This document shows, one piece after another, positions 36,285-45,319 of a stretch of DNA of 57,926 nucleotides; within the stretch, counting starts at the first letter, position 1; each line of letters starts with the position of its first letter. The stretch is from Epilithonimonas hispanica (lineage in GTDB: Bacteria > Bacteroidota > Bacteroidia > Flavobacteriales > Weeksellaceae). The stretch covers positions 1-57,926 of the forward strand of contig NZ_QNUG01000023.1 in NCBI RefSeq assembly GCF_003385395.1, read 5' to 3'. The notes under the pieces were generated by a model. It was not told the DNA's origin. It did no database searches and saw only the letters and a program-made list of their open reading frames with translations. A program made the position numbers and the translations under genes.

Positions 36285-37691
36285 TCAATAATTATACATT
36301 TCCAAGTATTTCTTTGCCGACTTTTCCCAAGAAAAATCAAACGACATATTACTATAAATCAATTCTTTCATCAAATCTTTCTGGCTGTAGATATGCAATG
36401 CTCTTTTGATAGCGTGCACGGCATCGTCTGCTCCGGGAAAAGTAAAATTAAGTCCCGCTCCACCTGTTGAGATATCCTGAACTGTATCTCTCAAACCACC
36501 AGTGTAACGCACGATAGGTATGGTGCCGTAACGCATAGAATACATCTGATTTAAACCACATGGTTCCACACGACTTGGCATCAGCAGGAAATCTGCCGAA
36601 GCATAGATCTGGTGCGATAAATATTCTTTATAGCCAAGATCCAATGCAAAATTAATATTAAACTGACTCTGCAAAGTTTTCAGTTCGTTTTCTATTTGTT
36701 GATTTCCTGATCCCAAAATAATAATATTAAGTGAGCCATTGGTTTCCTGAATACTTTTCCGGACAATTTCCGGCAAAAGATCTGCTCCTTTCTCACCAGC
36801 AAATCTCCCTATAAATCCAAAGAGCGGAAGATTCGGATTCAGGCCATATTCTGCACAAATGACTTTTTTATTTTCCCATTTGCCTTCTTGTGCGTAATCT
36901 TTACTATAATTGAATTTTAGCATATCATCCGTTTCCGGATTCCAGACTTCTGTATCAATACCGTTGATGATGCCAAAAGCTTTCTGACGTTCTTGGTTCA
37001 TAAGAGGTTCCAAGCCCTGGAAGCTGTAAAATAATTCTTCCAGATAGCCGCTGGAAACAGCATTGAAGGCATTACAACATTTAATCATCGCAGCCATAGG
37101 ATTGATTCTCCCGTTCCAATCTAAAAGTCCCCATTTCCAACCGTCAAAATGCGGAAGAAAACTAGACATCTGCCAATCCATACTTCCCTGATATTCGCCA
37201 TTGTGAATGGTTCCAATAGTTTTGACGCCCTTCAGAAAACGAAATTCGTAGCAATTATCAATCATAAAAGGAACAAGTCCTGTGTGATAATCGTGGCAAT
37301 GCAAGATATCCGGACGAATCTGCATCGCACTGAGCCAATGCAAAACACCGTGCTGAAACGCTATGAACTGCTGACTCTCATCCCAATAACCGTAAACATT
37401 TTCTCTGTCCAACAATCCCGGAATCTTTACCAAATAAAGGTCGAACCCCAAAACATTGCTTTTCTCTTTGAAAACCTGAACCTGATACATATGAAACGAC
37501 TGATGAATAAAACCATCAAACACAAGCTCAAAGTCGTGGTTGTAGAAAAACGGTTTGTTGTACCAAGGCATTATCACGCTAGCATCCAATCCCATTTTGT
37601 TTTGATACTTGGGCAAAGCTCCTACCACATCTGCCAGTCCACCGACTTTTGCGACAGGATAACATTCCATAGAAAGGTGAAATATTTTCAT
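36285..37691 (-). CDS. glgA: glycogen synthase
   Basis: 468 residues, MKIFHLSMECYPVAKVGGLADVVGALPKYQ with the KVGGL motif, and PSRVEPCGLNQMYSMRYGTIPIVRYTGGLRDTVQD at the C-terminal sugar-binding domain. It transfers glucose from ADP-glucose to growing glycogen chains. It lies between glgB (18 bases upstream) and glgC. Confidence 0.97.
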   Translation of the reverse strand: MKIFHLSMECYPVAKVGGLADVVGALPKYQNKMGLDASVIMPWYNKPFFYNHDFELVFDGFIHQSFHMYQVQVFKEKSNVLGFDLYLVKIPGLLDRENVYGYWDESQQFIAFQHGVLHWLSAMQIRPDILHCHDYHTGLVPFMIDNCYEFRFLKGVKTIGTIHNGEYQGSMDWQMSSFLPHFDGWKWGLLDWNGRINPMAAMIKCCNAFNAVSSGYLEELFYSFQGLEPLMNQERQKAFGIINGIDTEVWNPETDDMLKFNYSKDYAQEGKWENKKVICAEYGLNPNLPLFGFIGRFAGEKGADLLPEIVRKSIQETNGSLNIIILGSGNQQIENELKTLQSQFNINFALDLGYKEYLSHQIYASADFLLMPSRVEPCGLNQMYSMRYGTIPIVRYTGGLRDTVQDISTGGAGLNFTFPGADDAVHAIKRALHIYSQKDLMKELIYSNMSFDFSWEKSAKKYLEMYNY

Positions 37692-37709
37692 AAATCTTTT
37701 TCTTGCTAA

Positions 37710-39656
37710 TTATTTTCTTCGTTTCAAAAAGTCAGCAATTTTTGACTTCTTGATGACTTTATATTGTTTCAAAATCAATCCTGATAATGGCGGTAATTTG
37801 ATGATAATCGAATTTTTCCTGTTATTCCAGCCTTCATCTAATCTTTGAGAAATAACCGCTTCTACCCCGCTTCCGCTGTATTTTCCTTCATCAGAATTTA
37901 AAATAACTTTCCAGCTTGTATTTTCATCAACACCAATTCTGTAATCAAAACTGTTTGGGGTCAGATTCAGAATGGTCATCAGAACTTCTTTATCGTTTTT
38001 ACTTTTCCTCAAATAAACAAAAATCGAGTTATCTCTGTCGTCGCCATCAACCCATTCGTAGCCATAAGGAGAGAATTGAAGTTCATATAAAGACGGATGT
38101 GTTTTGTATATCAGATTCAAATCCCGAACAAACTCCTGAAGGTTTTTATGAACAGGATATTGAAGCAAATGCCAGTCGAGGGAACTTGTGAAATTCCATT
38201 CATTGGTTTGGGCAAACTCGTCTCCCATAAAAAGCAATTTAGTTCCCGGATTTGTGAACATATAGACATACATTGCGCGGAGATTGGCAAACTTTTGCCA
38301 TTCGTCGCCCGGCATTTTGTAAATCAGACTGCTTTTCCCGTGCACAACCTCATCGTGAGACAACGGCATCATATAATTTTCATTATACATATAGGTGCTC
38401 GTGAAGGTGATTTTGTTGTGATGATATTTCCTATTGATTGGATCTTCTTTGAAATAATCCAATGTGTCGTGCATCCAGCCCATCATCCATTTCATCCCAA
38501 AACCGATTCCGCCATCGTGGACAGGTTTGGTCAACATCGGAAAATCAGAACTTTCTTCTGCAATGGTTTGAACATCTGGAAATTCTTTATAAACTGCGGT
38601 ATTGAAATCCTGCAAGAACTGTTTCGCTTCCAGATTGACGTTTCCGCCGTAAATATTTGGTTCCCATTCGCCTTCGTTTCTAGAATAATCTAGATGTAGC
38701 ATAGATGTTACTGCATCTACACGCAGTCCATCAGCATGATAACGGTCAAGCCAAAACATGGCGTTGGAAATCAGGAAAGATTTAACTTCGGGTCTTCCGT
38801 AATTGAAAATGTAAGATTTCCAATCGGGATGAAAGCCTTTTCTCGGGTCTTCGTGTTCGTACAAAAATGAGCCGTCAAAACGATGTAATCCATTAGCATC
38901 CCCCGGAAAATGAGACGGCACCCAGTCTAGAAAAACACCAATATTATTTTTGTGAAGTTCAGAAATCAAGTACATCAATTCCTGTGGTCCTCCGAATCTG
39001 GAAGTCGCCGCATAAAACCCCGTAATCTGATAACCCCAACTCGGGTCATAAGGATACTCCATAACAGGCATCAATTCTACGTGCGTAAAATTCATTGCTT
39101 TGAGATATGGAACCAATTTATCCGCTATTTCACCATAACTTAAAAATCTATCTGGATTTCCTGGATCGCGCATCCACGAACCGAGATGCATTTCGTAAAC
39201 AGAAATCGGAGATTCGAGGCTGTTGTATCGCCAACGTTTCTGAATCCAATCCTGATCCTGCCACTCGTACCAAGTGGTGCAAACTGCAGAACCTGCCTGC
39301 ATTGCATTCTCAAAACAAAGTGCATAAGGGTCGGCTTTTTCCAACAATATTCCTTCTGTAGTTTGGATTCCGTATTTGTAAACTTCTCCAAAATCTAAAC
39401 CAGGAATAAAACCTTCCCAAATCCCGGATTGGTCCCAACGTCCTGCTAACTTATGCGAAAATGAATCCCAATTGTTGAAATTTCCCATTACAGAAACCAC
39501 GCTAGCATTAGGTGCCCAAACCGCAAAATAAACACCGGATACGCCATCTACTTCAATCTTGTGTGAACCGAACTTTTCATAAAGCCTAGTGTGTTTCCCA
39601 GAACGAAAAAGGTAAATGTCAAAATCGGAAAATAAAGAATAGGGCTGAACCGACAT
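37710..39656 (-). CDS. glgB: 1,4-alpha-glucan branching enzyme
   Basis: 648 residues. An N-terminal CBM48 (GVYFAVWAPNASVVSVMGNFNNWD) precedes a GH13 core with VLDWVPSHFPGD-type region, GLRVDAVTSMLHLDYS (nucleophile Asp), TIAEESSDFP (acid) and PLSHDEVVHGK. It creates alpha-1,6 branches in glycogen. First gene of the operon. Confidence 0.97.
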   Translation of the reverse strand: MSVQPYSLFSDFDIYLFRSGKHTRLYEKFGSHKIEVDGVSGVYFAVWAPNASVVSVMGNFNNWDSFSHKLAGRWDQSGIWEGFIPGLDFGEVYKYGIQTTEGILLEKADPYALCFENAMQAGSAVCTTWYEWQDQDWIQKRWRYNSLESPISVYEMHLGSWMRDPGNPDRFLSYGEIADKLVPYLKAMNFTHVELMPVMEYPYDPSWGYQITGFYAATSRFGGPQELMYLISELHKNNIGVFLDWVPSHFPGDANGLHRFDGSFLYEHEDPRKGFHPDWKSYIFNYGRPEVKSFLISNAMFWLDRYHADGLRVDAVTSMLHLDYSRNEGEWEPNIYGGNVNLEAKQFLQDFNTAVYKEFPDVQTIAEESSDFPMLTKPVHDGGIGFGMKWMMGWMHDTLDYFKEDPINRKYHHNKITFTSTYMYNENYMMPLSHDEVVHGKSSLIYKMPGDEWQKFANLRAMYVYMFTNPGTKLLFMGDEFAQTNEWNFTSSLDWHLLQYPVHKNLQEFVRDLNLIYKTHPSLYELQFSPYGYEWVDGDDRDNSIFVYLRKSKNDKEVLMTILNLTPNSFDYRIGVDENTSWKVILNSDEGKYSGSGVEAVISQRLDEGWNNRKNSIIIKLPPLSGLILKQYKVIKKSKIADFLKRRK

Positions 39657-39786
39657 AGGGCTAATTATAATTGATAGTTGATAGTTTATAATTGATAAAT
39701 GTATCTATTATTACTTGCTTACCAAGATAACGAAATAAATCCTTATCCAACAAATAACATTTTGTTAATTAGTATTAAAGTTATTT
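39657..39786. other. promoter region of glgB
   Basis: Short A/T-rich spacer with repeated ATTGATAGTT-like runs near 39,670. No gene is seen. It should hold the glgB promoter, but no strong TAnnTTTG box is visible on the minus strand. Confidence 0.4.
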
Positions 39787-39970
39787 AGAGCCTGTTTAAA
39801 AAAAATATAAAACCACAAAGTCACAAAAGAAAAATTAAAAAAGAAAATCTTTCAAAGAGCAAAAAAGCTAACTTATGAAGCCATTATCCTTATTTGAACT
39901 TTTGATAATCTTAAGGAAAATTTAAACTTTTGTGACTTTTGTGATTTTCGAAACAATTTAAACAGGCTCT
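39787..39970. mobile_element. 184-bp MITE-like element
   Basis: Perfect 14-bp terminal inverted repeats AGAGCCTGTTTAAA (39787-39800) and TTTAAACAGGCTCT (39957-39970). The interior also has inverted AAAGTCACAAAAG / CTTTTGTGACTTT. It has no coding capacity. The GAGCCTGTTTAAA end is typical of DDE insertion sequences, so this may be a non-autonomous relative of an IS. No clear target duplication is seen. Confidence 0.75.
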
Positions 39971-40002
39971 TATATGGGAATTTCTTTACTACTTTGATAT
40001 AA

Positions 40003-40140
40003 GGCGAAATTTCTTTGCCCCCGATCCTAAAGTCTATAATTCTGTCTTAATTATTAGGAACTTTCTTTATCCCGACCCTAAAGGGAGGAAATTTCTTTGT
40101 CCTGACCCCTAAAAAGAGAAAATTTCTATAATTCAGTTTC
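40003..40140. repeat. degenerate tandem repeat
   Basis: Three to four units with GAAATTTCTTTGyCC followed by CGAcCCTAAAg and a G/A-rich stretch, spaced irregularly by 45-60 bases. Units lie near 40,005, 40,055, 40,090 and 40,125. No ORF. It is not CRISPR-like because repeats are short and imperfect. Confidence 0.5.
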
Positions 40141-40245
40141 AGACTGTGAGGAATAATAAATAAAAAAACACCCCATCTGCAAGAGGACACCACTCTAAGG
40201 GAGGGGAATGTTGGGTTGTAATCTTTTTAGATGTTTGGGGAGTGT

Positions 40246-40971
40246 CTAATCCTTTGCTATTTTCTTTGCCCAGAGGTAAGTCCCGGTATGCTTGTGCTCT
40301 TCTGGGATGTTGTTTTTATGTGATGTATAACTGATAGTGGCTATAATGATTGCCCAATAGGCATTATTGGGAATGCTAAAAACCCAGTCTTGAGCGGGTA
40401 TGTTTTTGTTTTTTTCTAGATTGAACGTGATGGATGAGAGTATCTCTGCTACTGGATTGCCCATGTTTGGGTCTATCGTAAATGCATGAAAATTGAGGGT
40501 TGCATGGGTGCTATTTTTGGGTAGTTTGATTTGTTTTCCAAGGTTGATCTCTGGGAGAGCGACTGTCATGGTGTGATCCTGCGCAAGATTATATTCTGGA
40601 TAAAAACTGGTAGCTCTCTCCCATTGCCATTGGTTGTTGAATACAGTACCAACCAAAGCCTGCGGGTTGTGGTATCTCTGGAAGATGTTCCCCTCTTGAT
40701 CTTTAGATTCTTGAATTGTGAGTCTTAATCTTGTGCGATGGTTGACAGCAAAGCATTGGTAGTTCCTGATGTATAACTTTTCTGTAATAGCATGTCTTAC
40801 GAGACTATCTTGACTGCTGTTTACCCCAAAACCTTTTGCAGATGCTTCTGAGTTTTTTGATTGATTACTACTGCCAGATCTTAGGCGAACATGTGCCTCC
40901 CCAGCTCTATTGACGAATACTATTTTACCTAATGCACCGCTAAGGATTCCGTTTTTGTTGAGTCTTGCCAT
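40246..40971 (-). CDS. DUF6266 protein
   Basis: About 241 residues starting MARLNKNGILSGALGKIVFVNRAGEAHVRLRS. The N-terminal 'GxxGKxVxxxxxGxxxVRxxS' is the DUF6266 hallmark, widespread in Bacteroidota. The ORF extends upstream to 41070, but that part is low-complexity and looks non-coding. Function unknown. It sits between a MITE-like element and the decayed integrase. Confidence 0.75.
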   Translation of the reverse strand: MARLNKNGILSGALGKIVFVNRAGEAHVRLRSGSSNQSKNSEASAKGFGVNSSQDSLVRHAITEKLYIRNYQCFAVNHRTRLRLTIQESKDQEGNIFQRYHNPQALVGTVFNNQWQWERATSFYPEYNLAQDHTMTVALPEINLGKQIKLPKNSTHATLNFHAFTIDPNMGNPVAEILSSITFNLEKNKNIPAQDWVFSIPNNAYWAIIIATISYTSHKNNIPEEHKHTGTYLWAKKIAKD

Positions 40972-41203
40972 AGTTTTAGTTTTTATTGACTGTTGTTTCT
41001 GTATCCTTTCTGTACTCTTTGTATATCCACTGTGTATAACAACACCAATTAGGGTACAGTACAGGAGCATTACACCTCCATCATTCTATTGGACTCTATT
41101 GGACTTGTATTGGACTTGTATTGGATCTGCTCTGAAAGAATATGAGACAAAGAGCAAAGATTGTAGTGTAAAGTTAATTAATTTTTGGATATAGTTTCCA
41201 TTT

Positions 41204-41564
41204 TTATAGAAAATCCAAAGAACTTTTGATATTGAGTTTGTTAACATCTGTAATATGGGTATATATTTCGGTAGTTTTAATATTGTTATGCCCAAGCAAT
41301 TCTTTGATAATTCTAATATCGGTACCACTTTCCATTTGATAATAGTTGCCATAATAGTTTTTTGATGAGACTGCCTACTTTCTTTTTGTCTACAAGCCAA
41401 ATGATGAAATCTTCCAGCTGTTTTTGCATAATCTCTTCTGGTTTAAATTTGGAGGAGATTTTAAGAAAATAATTTAGATTTGACACATAATTCTTAATGC
41501 TATTTTGAGAATATCACTGTATTGTAAGAATGGTTTTGAACTGTTCTGAATAATTTTTTTCCAT
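41204..41564 (-). pseudogene. decayed tyrosine recombinase, intI-like by position
   Basis: From ATG 41564 the frame reads MEKNYSEQFKTILTIQ, a stop (TGA), then YSQNSIKNYVSNLNYFLKI and PEEIMQKQLEDFIIWLVDKKKVG, the SAM-like N-terminal domain. The central part is deleted. Another frame then gives ESGTDIRIIKELLGHNNIK and TTEIYTHITDVNKL...SSLDFL, which includes the last catalytic His and the nucleophile Tyr. It is transcribed away from the cassette array, and its start lies about 25 bases from the first attC-like site. This is the arrangement of an integron integrase, although the protein fragments alone do not prove the IntI clade. Confidence 0.75.
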
Positions 41565-41587
41565 TACTAAATATTTTTCAGTTGCGT

Positions 41588-41707
41588 ATAACCAAATATA
41601 ATAAAAAACAACAATATGATAATCAACAATTTATATAAAACACAAAAAGAATTAGCGCAACTGTATATATTTTATATTGGCGCAATGCTTATATTTGAGA
41701 GTTAGCA
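41588..41707 (+). other. first attC/attI-like site of the array
   Basis: AAC (41590-41592), then AAATATAA (41594-41601); distal TTATATTT (41689-41696), GAGA and GTT (41701-41703). The inner boxes are perfectly complementary and the outer triplets pair, leaving a C/GAGA unpaired spacer, as in attC. A second pair, CAGTTGCG (41579) and CGCAACTG (41656), also folds. It lies directly between the integrase remnant and the first plus-strand gene. Confidence 0.6.
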
Positions 41708-41710
41708 GAA

Positions 41711-42613
41711 ATGTCAAAATTCAACACTAGTAACCATTTAATGAAAATTTTTAAATTAATATTTTTTTTAATTATCTGCATAATTTCTATAATATCGTTT
41801 AATCAATCATTTCTTATTAATAATGGTGATTATACTAGAATAACAAGAGTTCTAAGAATCGATTATCCATTGTGGAGTGAAGTAACAAAAAAAACATTTT
41901 CGATAGATCACAGTATTCAAGATTCATCGATTAATTCCACATATCAATTAGTATGTAATATTATTACAAAAGCTCACTTATTTTGCAATCAAGATTCTAT
42001 AAATATAAATACAATAAAAGTTACTTTGTACTTACTATTTTTATCTGGTTGTTTTTTCTTAATATATAAGAACAAAGAATACTTATACAGTTTGATAATT
42101 ATTCCTATAGCAATGGTTTATCATACAATATTAAACTCATTTTATCAAGAAGCTATTATCTACGCCATTTTGCCTTTGTTTATTTATTCAGTAAAAGAAA
42201 AATTGAATATGCTATTCCTAATACTAGCTATAGCGATTATCCTAGCTAAACCCCAAATGATATTAATTAGCTTTTATTTTTTAGCAATTGTAATATACTC
42301 TAAAAATAGTTTGAGAATAAAATATTCATATTTCACTATTTTAATACTAACAATATTATTTTCATTCAAATTTCAATCGAAAGAAAATCAAGATGCAAAT
42401 AAATACAATAGATACTACAATGGCATTGGATATTCTACACAAGATGTGTTCAAGTGGCCAACAAAAAATTTTAATGAAAGAATAAATTATTACTCAAAGA
42501 ACAAACTAACACTTATTGAGAAAAGTAAAGAATATTTTGATAGCGATATTTATTCGTATGCTGGTAGTACTACATATCCAGATTTATATCTTCTAAGAGA
42601 AGAGTGGAGTTAA
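41711..42613 (+). CDS. membrane protein, polysaccharide-polymerase-like
   Basis: 300 residues with 6-8 hydrophobic segments (IFKLIFFLIICIISIISF, TLYLLFLSGCFFLIY, YLYSLIIIPIAMVYHTIL, MLFLILAIAIILAKPQMI). The arrangement recalls EpsG/Wzy-type polymerases, but no defining motif is present. First cassette of the array. Start at 41711, 8 bases after the GTT of the site. Confidence 0.5.
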   Translation: MSKFNTSNHLMKIFKLIFFLIICIISIISFNQSFLINNGDYTRITRVLRIDYPLWSEVTKKTFSIDHSIQDSSINSTYQLVCNIITKAHLFCNQDSININTIKVTLYLLFLSGCFFLIYKNKEYLYSLIIIPIAMVYHTILNSFYQEAIIYAILPLFIYSVKEKLNMLFLILAIAIILAKPQMILISFYFLAIVIYSKNSLRIKYSYFTILILTILFSFKFQSKENQDANKYNRYYNGIGYSTQDVFKWPTKNFNERINYYSKNKLTLIEKSKEYFDSDIYSYAGSTTYPDLYLLREEWS

Positions 42614-42912
42614 GTTTTTAGTACAACTTTTTGTAATATATAGTCGCAACTTGCTTTTCCTCTTTTTAATTATTTTTTCAAAGGAATCGGAGAATCTTCA
42701 ATTTCGTTGCACTTTTTTACTAATTTAATTCCAAGGAAAAACAACTTGCTGTGTTCAGGATTTCTTGAACTAAAGTTCTTCGAAAGCCCACATTTGGCTT
42801 CGCCGAATCTTCGATTTCGCCAATACATTTTCCGTTAGCTGTAGTACGTCCAAAAATCACGTTCCTAAAAGAAGATTAGCAACTAGAAGAAATTAATCTT
42901 AAATTTGTAATT
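42614..42912 (+). other. non-coding cassette spacer
   Basis: About 300 bases without an ORF. Contains the cassette start GTTAGCTGTAGTACG (42834-42848), the reverse complement of the cassette's end at 43633-43647 (with two mismatches), and a TAAATTTG promoter element at 42900-42907 for the zeta gene. Confidence 0.6.
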
Positions 42913-43500
42913 ATGAAAGAAAAAAATCTTTACATAATTGCAGGTTGTAATGGAGCTGGTAAAACAACAGCTTCCTTTACAATTTTGCCTGAAATTCTAG
43001 AATGTAAAGAGTTTGTAAATGCTGATGAAATTGCTAAAGGTCTTTCTCCTTTCCAACCTGAAAAAGTAGCTTTTGAAGCTGGTAGAATAATGCTGAATAG
43101 AATTGAAGAACTTTTTGAACAGGATGAAAACTTTGCATTCGAAACCACATTAGCAACTAAAACCTACAAACAAAAAATTATTCAAGCTCAAAATAAAGGA
43201 TATAACACTACTCTATTATTCTTTTGGTTGCAAAATTCTGATTTAGCAAAAGAAAGAGTCAAAATTAGAGTTCAAGAAGGTGGACATAATATCCCAAAAG
43301 AAGTAATTGAGCGAAGATATTTAAATGGGATTATAAATCTATTCAAGATTTATCTTCCAATTGTCGACCAAGTTTTGATTTTTGATAATTCTGAAGGTAA
43401 ACACGATTTAATTGCAGAAAAGAATCTCAATGAAGAAATCAATATCATCAATCAAAAAAAGTATAACGAATTAAAAAACTATTATGACAAAAGAAACTAA
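42913..43500 (+). CDS. zeta-toxin-like kinase
   Basis: 195 residues. Walker A AGCNGAGKTTASFTILPE, then VNADEIAKGLSP (Asp), NFAFETTLATKTY, and RVKIRVQEGGHNIPKEVIERRY, a classical zeta-type kinase. It is followed by a 48-residue gene overlapping by 17 bases. The cassette is bounded by inverted CGTACTAC sequences. Acts on small-molecule or UDP-sugar targets in the cytoplasm. Confidence 0.85.
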   Translation: MKEKNLYIIAGCNGAGKTTASFTILPEILECKEFVNADEIAKGLSPFQPEKVAFEAGRIMLNRIEELFEQDENFAFETTLATKTYKQKIIQAQNKGYNTTLLFFWLQNSDLAKERVKIRVQEGGHNIPKEVIERRYLNGIINLFKIYLPIVDQVLIFDNSEGKHDLIAEKNLNEEINIINQKKYNELKNYYDKRN

Positions 43501-43630
43501 ACTTGAAAGACGAAATAAAATCGTAAAAGGGCTTGAAAAAGCTTACGAAAAAATGGTTGAGTTCAAAAAGAAAAATAACAGTGAAATCGTTATTATTAAA
43601 GAGAACAAAATTGTAAAGATAAAACCATAA
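43484..43630 (+). CDS. 48-residue partner of the zeta-like toxin (putative antitoxin)
   Basis: MTKETKLERRNKIVKGLEKA...YEKMVEFKKKNNSEIVII...KENKIVKIKP. A small, basic, helical protein overlapping the toxin end by 17 bases. This order (toxin first) is unusual for zeta systems. It is too short for normal ORF calling, and no database family is known to me. Confidence 0.6.
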   Translation: MTKETKLERRNKIVKGLEKAYEKMVEFKKKNNSEIVIIKENKIVKIKP

Positions 43631-43632
43631 TT

Positions 43633-43647
43633 CGTACTACAGATAGC
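43633..43647 (+). other. cassette end complementary to its own start
   Basis: CGTACTACAGATAGC is the reverse complement, with two mismatches, of GTTAGCTGTAGTACG at 42834-42848, 786 bases upstream. This is what is expected if the cassette was excised as a circle through its attC. Confidence 0.6.
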
Positions 43648-43697
43648 ATTGGTAACCGTTGCACAACTCCCTTTTTCTGAAAAAACTAAAAATAAAT

Positions 43698-43733
43698 AAC
43701 CTCTTTTAAAGCAATTTAAGAGAGGTTTTTTGT
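43698..43733 (+). terminator. intrinsic terminator
   Basis: AACCTCTTTTAAA and TTTAAGAGAGGTT, then a T run. It ends the toxin pair transcript. Confidence 0.85.
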
Positions 43734-43967
43734 TTTTGTTTGAGTTATAGTTTTGGAATTTCGGGGTGCTTAATTTAAGATTATGGTGGTCGTATATGGA
43801 AGATTTGGGAAAAAGCAAAATATTCCCTTTTGGAAGTTCTAAAATTTGGGATTGAATGTTGATTTTGCGCGTTGGGAACTTGAGGTATTTCTTCAGATTC
43901 TTTTGCTCTAGCATTTGAAATAATAGCAACAGCCAAAAGAATACAAAAACACATCACTAAATTTGGA
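43734..43967. other. non-coding region after the toxin cassette
   Basis: About 230 bases. The minus strand has open frames (43543-43929 and 43781-43993) that overlap the terminator and attC-like sites and lack motifs, so they are probably chance. Nothing else recognised. Confidence 0.5.
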
Positions 43968-44033
43968 CTGACTAACAAGGATCTTGAATTCAAAACAATT
44001 TGATTATCAATAGTAAAGTTTAAAATTAGTCAA
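43968..44033 (+). other. attC-like site, CTGACTAAC family
   Basis: CTGACTAAC (43968-43976) and ATTAGTCAA (44025-44033) are inverted over 66 bases. The same distal sequence (AATTTGATTATCAATAGTAA) recurs at 45,155, so the gre-like gene lies between direct copies of this half-site. Related to the site at 54406-54471. Confidence 0.6.
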
Positions 44034-44085
44034 AATGCGATCGGCGACCAAGTCCAAATCAACAGTCTGACACTTTACAAATTCA

Positions 44086-44587
44086 TCAGTATTTTATCGA
44101 CACAATTTCAAATTGCTTTTCCGCTTTGCCCAATTTCAATGTCACGCGATCGCCGACCTTTCTGTCCATAAAAATTTTCGCAATAGGAGAGGTAAACGCT
44201 ATTTTTCCTTCTGCAACATTTGCCTCATCGACACCCACGATTTGATAGTGCTGGATTTTGGGATCGGAGTCAACTTTAAAGTACACTTCAGCACCGAACC
44301 TAACTATATTTTTTGGTTGTTTGGCAAGGTTAACAATTTTCGCAGACGAAATTCGATCGAGTAGCAATTGCAGTTTCGCATTGATTAAATTTACGGCAAT
44401 GCGATTTTCATTCTCGTCCGAAATCATGGTATTGTCGCACTCGTGAATCATTTGATCACGTTCGGCGAGTAACTGACCGTATCCGAACTCGGTCACGAAG
44501 TTTACCGTACCGGGCGGTAAATCGGCACGCGGGCGGAATCATCGGGAATTCCTCCTGATCACCCTCTTTCACAAATCCTCTACTCAT
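44086..44587 (-). pseudogene. GreA/GreB-family elongation factor gene with frameshift
   Basis: The 136-residue frame from 44496 (VTEFGYGQLLAERDQMIHECDN...) carries the C-terminal Gre domain (FGAEVYFKVDSDPKIQHYQIVGVDEANVAEGKIAFTSPIAK). Upstream the correct N-terminus is in another frame (MSRGFVKEGDQEEFPMIPP, start 44587). A single extra base at about 44530 separates them. Gre factors rescue stalled RNA polymerase. It is the only minus-strand gene in the cassette region and is more GC-rich than its neighbours. Confidence 0.75.
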
Positions 44588-45319
44588 ATATTCCGGTTTT
44601 ACATCTATTCTGTTACACTTAAAATTATTGATAAGTGTTGAGTTTGAAAAATTTATCTAATAAAATTAACAGTTTTAAGGCTATAAAGTTTGCAAACCTT
44701 TTTCGAAAAGCACTTAAATACAAAGCACGCACTGCAGGCAACAGCCGCTGAGCCGCAATTGTTTCATTGTCTGCAATGTAAATATAAATTTTTTAGGTAA
44801 CTTCGCATTCTATAGACGCAACTTTCTTGGAAAAACGCAAATGCGCAAAGCCCCGAAAAGATACCTGCCATTTTTAAACCAACTTTTGATATGAATGAAC
44901 TTGAAAAGCTCGTTAGTAATCGCTCCTTGAAAAGACCGGCTTAAGCAACGGTGTTTAAAAACCCGTCTGCAATTCAGGTAAGATTGCATAAAAGTCTTTG
45001 TTAGTAATACTTCACACGGCGTTAGTTTTTAATGGCGAGTCTGCGATAAGCACATATCTCGATCAGAATAATTTCAAAATATGCTCGTTAAGGGGCAAGG
45101 GTACAATCCGCCTTCACAATACCTTTTTCTGGACGAGAAAAGAAAAATTCAAAATAATTTGATTATCAATAGTAAAGTTTAACGTTAGTCAGAAGCTTAC
45201 ATTCACACTACCTGTAATTTGTTTCATCTTTTCCCTATTTTGTTTAAGCTTAGAAATGTATCATCAAAGTAATTTTGCATCATAAATTATTTAAAATCAT
45301 AAATTAAAATTTAATAAGG
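44588..45319. other. long non-coding stretch of the array
   Basis: About 730 bases with no credible ORF. It contains several GTTAGT sequences (44,920, 45,000, 45,025) and the half-site AATTTGATTATCAATAGTAA followed by CGTTAGTCAG (45184-45192). It may be decayed attC-type DNA. I see no gene here. Confidence 0.5.

Noticed and set aside
40003-40140. Possible CRISPR array
   Set aside because: Units are short, imperfect and irregularly spaced, there are no unique spacers of constant length and no cas genes in the window.
40972-41070. N-terminal extension of the DUF6266 protein
   Set aside because: The DUF6266 signature begins at MARLNKNG; the upstream codons are low-complexity and match no family start.
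43543-43993. Minus-strand open frames after the zeta-toxin cassette
   Set aside because: They run through a clear terminator, the 48-residue gene and an attC-like site, and have no recognisable protein pattern.
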